NCBI GenBank assembly: GCA_965248135.1
Contig: CBDFIN010000012.1
Span: 1,178,001 to 1,242,000 of the forward strand
Reading direction: 5' to 3'
DNA: 64,000 nt
Source: SZUA-100 sp965248135
Lineage (GTDB): Bacteria; Pseudomonadota; Alphaproteobacteria; Rhizobiales; Rhizobiaceae
Shown here piece by piece: positions 60,756 to 64,000 of the stretch (its first letter is position 1; every line of letters begins with the position of its first letter). Position numbers and translations under genes: made by a program. The notes below the pieces were generated by a model that saw only the letters and a program-made list of their open reading frames with translations, had not been told where the DNA came from and searched no databases.

Positions 60756-61862
60756 ATGGGGATGGAACTTAGACAATTGGAAATCGACCAGCTAACCGGC
60801 TGGCATGGCGATAATCACGCTGAAGCCATGCGGGCTTTCCTGAAGACCGCCCGGCGGATGTTTGAAAAACCCTATAAATCCCGACCAATTTCCGGTCCCA
60901 TCGAAGCGCTGCAAAAAATCTCAAGACATGCGATTAACCAGTGGCCTTTTAGCCCGGATTCCGCCAAATTTTTTTTTGAAAACTATTTTCAACCGTTCGA
61001 CATAATTGCAAATCTAGGTGAAGCGACCGGTTATAGCGGCTTTGTCACCGCCTATTACGAGCCGGAAGTTGCCGCATCACGGGTGAGGACAGACAGATTT
61101 TGCACCCCGCTGTTGCGCCGGCCCAATGATCTGGTTGATGTAACCGATGATAACCGGCCATCTGAATTCGATCCGGAATTACGGTTTGCCCGCCTGGTTG
61201 ACGGTTCAACTGGACCTCGTCTTGAAGAATATCCCGACCGGGCGGCGATAGGAGCCGGATGTCTTGACGGTCAAAACCTTGAAATTGCCTGGGTCAAGGA
61301 CCCGGTAGAGGCGCTGTTCGTACATATCCAGGGCTCTGCCAGGCTGAGATTTGAAAATGGTTCCTCAATACGGGTCGGATATGCCGCCAAGAACGGTCAT
61401 CCCTATACAGCGGTTGGCAAAGTGCTTCTTGATGAGGGTGAGCTGACCACGGACAAGTGCGGCATGCAGTCGATCCGGGACTGGTTTGCGCAATATCCTA
61501 CCAAGGCTGACACTGTCATCAATCGCAACCGCTCTTTCATTTTCTTTAACGAATACAAGGTTAATGACGAGGCGGAAGGCCCCATCGGTGCCGCCAAAGT
61601 TGACCTCACATCATATAGGAGCCTTGCAGTTGACCGCTTGTTACATACTTTTGGTACGCCCGTGTGGCTGGAGACCAGCAAGCCACTTCCCGGCGAACGG
61701 GCTGGATTTGCAAGATTAATGGTGGCTCAGGATACCGGCTCAGCCATCGTCGGTCCGGCGCGCGGCGATCTGTTTTTGGGCTCGGGCTGCAAGGCCGGTA
61801 AGATTGCGGGAGAAGTGCGCCATGCGGCAAGATTTGTTATCTTCAAGCCAAAGCGCAATTAA
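60756..61862 (+). CDS. mltA: Membrane-bound lytic murein transglycosylase A
   Basis: 368 residues from the ATG at 60756 (a second ATG lies six bases later). Motifs: GYSGFVTAYYEPEVAASRVR, HIQGSARLRFENGSSIRVGY, PIGAAKVDLTSYRSLAVD and the 3D-domain core AQDTGSAIVGPARGDLFLGS with the catalytic aspartates. It cleaves glycan strands of peptidoglycan. No signal peptide is visible at this start, so export may use an upstream start. It is followed by smr after 30 bases. Confidence 0.9.
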   Translation: MGMELRQLEIDQLTGWHGDNHAEAMRAFLKTARRMFEKPYKSRPISGPIEALQKISRHAINQWPFSPDSAKFFFENYFQPFDIIANLGEATGYSGFVTAYYEPEVAASRVRTDRFCTPLLRRPNDLVDVTDDNRPSEFDPELRFARLVDGSTGPRLEEYPDRAAIGAGCLDGQNLEIAWVKDPVEALFVHIQGSARLRFENGSSIRVGYAAKNGHPYTAVGKVLLDEGELTTDKCGMQSIRDWFAQYPTKADTVINRNRSFIFFNEYKVNDEAEGPIGAAKVDLTSYRSLAVDRLLHTFGTPVWLETSKPLPGERAGFARLMVAQDTGSAIVGPARGDLFLGSGCKAGKIAGEVRHAARFVIFKPKRN

Positions 61863-61892
61863 TATCAACTTCCGTCGGTGAGAGACTGCACG

Positions 61893-62474
61893 ATGGCAAA
61901 ACGCAGAAATAGTGAGGAGGACAGGCGTCTGTGGCGCAAGGTGACCGAAACCGTTACCCCGCTTGGTGGTGGTAAAACCGTGCCCTCGAAGAGCGCCAAG
62001 CTTGTCGGCGCTGGCAAGCACAAGACAAAGGGCAATGGCGAAATTTCTGAACTTCATCGAACCATGCCTGATTTAGCGAAAACGGCCCAAGCAGCCGGTC
62101 ATTCGCTCTCGCCGAACCGGCCGCTCCATCGACTGCCGGTTCACCATAGCTTTGATCACAAGACCCGAAAAAAGATAGCCAGGGGGCGGACGGCCATTGA
62201 TGCAAAAATTGATCTCCACGGCATGACTCAGGAACAGGCAATAATTGCCCTTCGCCGATTTATTGTGATGGCAGAGGCCAGCGGCAAGCGATTAGTTTTA
62301 GTTGTCACCGGCAAGGGTGAAGCGGGCCAGGGGGTGTTGCGGCGCAGTGTTCCCAACTGGCTTGCAACGGGTGAACTGGCATCCATGGTAAGCGGCGTCG
62401 AGGAAGCGCATCGCGGGCATGGTGGCTCTGGCGCACTTTATGTCCGATTAAGACGCAGGAAGCCTTTGGTGTGA
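61893..62474 (+). CDS. Smr-domain protein
   Basis: 193 residues from the ATG at 61893. A basic N-terminal half (KRRNSEEDRRLWRKVTETVT) is followed by a C-terminal Smr domain: KIDLHGMTQEQAIIALRRFI, VLVVTGKGEAGQGVLRRSVP and HGGSGALYVRLRRR. Smr domains are small nucleases related to the MutS2 tail; a nucleic-acid role is probable. It follows mltA closely, as in many Hyphomicrobiales. Confidence 0.87.
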   Translation: MAKRRNSEEDRRLWRKVTETVTPLGGGKTVPSKSAKLVGAGKHKTKGNGEISELHRTMPDLAKTAQAAGHSLSPNRPLHRLPVHHSFDHKTRKKIARGRTAIDAKIDLHGMTQEQAIIALRRFIVMAEASGKRLVLVVTGKGEAGQGVLRRSVPNWLATGELASMVSGVEEAHRGHGGSGALYVRLRRRKPLV

Positions 62475-62599
62475 TCATGGCTCATCAGGAGCGCACAGCG
62501 ACCGGCGCCTTTGCGCCGCCCCCGCGGAGACCTGGGCAGAGCCCGCCGTGAGCGAAGAGAGTACTGATTGAATCAATTTAAAGGTGTTGTGCTTATATT

Positions 62600-62953
62600 A
62601 TGACTCCGTTCGGCGAAAAACTGCGATCAATGCGCCGGGACAGGGGTATTTCCCAAAAGGAAATGGCCGCTGGTCTGGGTGTTTCGGCCGCCTATCTTTC
62701 CGCCCTGGAACATGGCCGCAGGGGTGTTCCTGCCTGGGCGTTGCTGCAGCGCATTATTGGATACTTCAATGTCATCTGGGATGAGGCGGAAGAATTGCAG
62801 CGTTTGGCAGCGGTTTCCCACCCGAATGTGACGATAAACACCGCCGGGCTGCATCCGCGCGCAACCTTGATGGCCAATCTTCTGGCCGACAATATCGATC
62901 GGTTGAGCGATGAAGAAATTGAACGCATTGTTGACTTGATTAATCGTTGGTGA
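62600..62953 (+). CDS. Helix-turn-helix (Xre-type) transcriptional regulator
   Basis: 117 residues. The HTH is FGEKLRSMRRDRGISQKEMA followed by LGVSAAYLSALEHGRRGVPA. The rest (about 65 residues) is helical with no known domain. Targets are unknown. The ATG is at 62600. The 125-base gap before it has a GC-rich hairpin (GGCGC/GCGCC) near 62500-62520. Confidence 0.85.
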   Translation: MTPFGEKLRSMRRDRGISQKEMAAGLGVSAAYLSALEHGRRGVPAWALLQRIIGYFNVIWDEAEELQRLAAVSHPNVTINTAGLHPRATLMANLLADNIDRLSDEEIERIVDLINRW

Positions 62954-62969
62954 ATTCTATTGCCTTGGC

Positions 62970-63881
62970 TCAAGAATCCTTGTCAAACCCATCCAACAGG
63001 TAACATTGATTGAACCGCAGATAGCCATTTTCTGCATGCACAAGGTGAGCTTTGGTATGCTGGTGGAATTCGGCAAGTTTGTGAAAGGGAACAGCTGGAT
63101 AAACGTGATGCTCAACATGATAGGGCATATTCCAGGCGAAAAACCGGACAATCCGGTTGGTGAAAGTGGTACGCGTATTGTCAAGCATCGATGCCACATG
63201 TGGGCAGCGGCCGTGTTCAGCCAGCAGATAGGTTCTTAATAACGGCCCGCCCATGAGAAATGGCAACAACCAGATAAATATCAACAGGGTCGAATTTGCC
63301 GCAATGCTAATACCTGTCAGCCCAATATACAGTGCCAGCTGAATGCGCGCCTCCTTCATAACCTTGGCCCTGCCGCGAGGCGGGACGAATTCATCCTGGT
63401 TCTCCCAAATGGCATTTCGCACAAGGGTGCTTAAACGAGCGGTGGTTTCAGGAATGCCTGAAATATATCGGATATATTGGCCAACTGAGTTGGGCTTGGG
63501 GCTTGCCAGTTCGGGATCTTTGGTCGGGTCATGGGTATGACGATGGTGGGCCAGGTGGAAAGACTGAAACCACTTCGGGCCAAGAAAAACCAAAAACCCG
63601 CAAAAGCGACCAACCCAGATATTCAAGCCTTCGCTGCGAAAAGGCGTACTGTGCACTGTTTCGTGAAGGGCGGTAAACAGAAAAACAATTAGTGCTCCCT
63701 GGATCAGCATAACCAGCGGCAGCAAGGGAGAATTGAAAATTATCAGCAATGTGCACACGGCGATCGCACCGATATGCACGGCCAAATGTTGCAGACCCGC
63801 GATATTTGATCGCTCAAGCAGCGCTGCACGTTGTTCTGCCGAAAGGTTTGCAATGAGGATCTTGTGGTCGGTGGTTTGCAT
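62970..63881 (-). CDS. Fatty acid desaturase-type membrane protein
   Basis: 303 residues. The three histidine boxes of the membrane di-iron desaturases are present: TALHETVHSTPF (HX3H), HLAHHRHTHDP (HXXHH) and MPYHVEHHVYPAVPFH (HXXHH). Several membrane segments frame them. Family members hydroxylate or desaturate acyl chains, sterol or carotenoid-type substrates; which one is not clear. It is convergent with the HTH gene. Confidence 0.87.
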   Translation of the reverse strand: MQTTDHKILIANLSAEQRAALLERSNIAGLQHLAVHIGAIAVCTLLIIFNSPLLPLVMLIQGALIVFLFTALHETVHSTPFRSEGLNIWVGRFCGFLVFLGPKWFQSFHLAHHRHTHDPTKDPELASPKPNSVGQYIRYISGIPETTARLSTLVRNAIWENQDEFVPPRGRAKVMKEARIQLALYIGLTGISIAANSTLLIFIWLLPFLMGGPLLRTYLLAEHGRCPHVASMLDNTRTTFTNRIVRFFAWNMPYHVEHHVYPAVPFHKLAEFHQHTKAHLVHAENGYLRFNQCYLLDGFDKDS

Positions 63882-63892
63882 TCAGTTTCCCA

Positions 63893-63915
63893 AACCCGCA
63901 TGATAATTTGCGGGT
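63893..63915. terminator. Short hairpin downstream of the partial right-edge gene
   Basis: ACCCGCA (63894-63900) pairs with TGCGGGT (63909-63915) around an 8-base loop, in the gap between the desaturase gene and a frame that ends at 63956. No convincing T-run follows on either strand, so the terminator call is weak. Confidence 0.4.
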
Positions 63916-63955
63916 GACGATAGATAAGGCGTCTCACAAAAGCGGGGAATGGAAC

Positions 63956-64000
63956 CTAAAACAGTCGCCTCAATTCACCAATCTTTTCGTTGACCAGCCA
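63956..64000 (-). CDS. Possible C-terminal end of a gene cut by the right edge
   Basis: Reading the minus strand, the last 14 codons are open from the window edge to a TAG at 63956-63958 (WLVNEKIGELRRLF). The piece is too short to name, but it sits where a gene ahead of the desaturase on the same strand would end. Confidence 0.3.
   Translation of the reverse strand, partial: WLVNEKIGELRRLF

Overview
The window looks like the chromosome of an alphaproteobacterium, most likely of the order Hyphomicrobiales (Rhizobiales). The evidence is gene content and order: the origin-side cluster rho, mnmE, mnmG, rsmG, parA, parB; hemE and hemJ opposite the ppsR, maf, aroE, coaE, dnaQ, secB, fxsA, tim44, mltA, smr cluster; the leuS, lptE, holA block next to yggS; the argH, lipoprotein, lysA, TIGR02302 block; and order-typical families (DUF2794, DUF1223, DUF2239). 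No rRNA, tRNA, CRISPR array, prophage or complete insertion sequence was seen. Assignment to a genus is not possible by eye.

Layout. 1-3.6 kb: lysine and arginine genes (lysA, argH). 3.6-8.5 kb: a TlpA thioredoxin, then holA-lptE-leuS on the minus strand. 8.6-16.9 kb: yggS, a YdcF-like protein, a triple tandem array of an unusual hairpin repeat, a TetR regulator, a protein-quality block (Trm112-like, LON-substrate-domain, CnoX-like thioredoxin, prolyl-tRNA editing), DUF2794, a possible structured small RNA, DUF1223, and a PlsC-type acyltransferase. 17.2-22.7 kb: etfB-etfA-hbd, glycerate kinase, FkbM methyltransferase, histidine phosphatase. 22.8-28.7 kb: an oligopeptide/microcin C-type ABC transporter, followed by a remnant of a short-chain dehydrogenase. 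29-38.8 kb: a TCA operon, mdh-sucC-sucD-sucA-sucB-(membrane protein)-lpdA. 38.8-45.2 kb: repeats, a broken HD-domain gene, asd, a class IV aminotransferase, DUF2239, and an ECF sigma factor overlapping a VWA (YfbK-like) membrane protein. 45.2-64 kb: the replication-origin region.

Origin. Genes from hemE leftward to parB are all on the minus strand. Most genes from ppsR rightward are on the plus strand. The 388-base gap between hemE and ppsR carries a cluster of DnaA-box-like 9-mers, which fits the position of oriC in other alphaproteobacteria. Two near-perfect parS sites lie 5-7 kb away, beside parAB. The usual junction parB-holA-lptE-leuS is broken here: parB ends at a dispersed repeat, and holA lies 40 kb away.

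Most unusual content: a dispersed repeat family whose 165-169-base unit holds two different long hairpins (module A 78 bases, module B 73-77 bases). Each module is bounded by CTAG, and the modules share the outer ends CTAGTGGT. It occurs as a three-unit array at 10.2-10.7 kb, as single units at 39.0 and 51.4 kb, and as a decayed module A at 51.2 kb. Two copies end exactly on the TAG stop codon of a gene (tetR and rho), and one interrupts an HD-domain gene. The layout suggests a non-autonomous element that inserts into TA within CTAG. A second, different repeat family (about 140 bases) lies in two convergent intergenic gaps.
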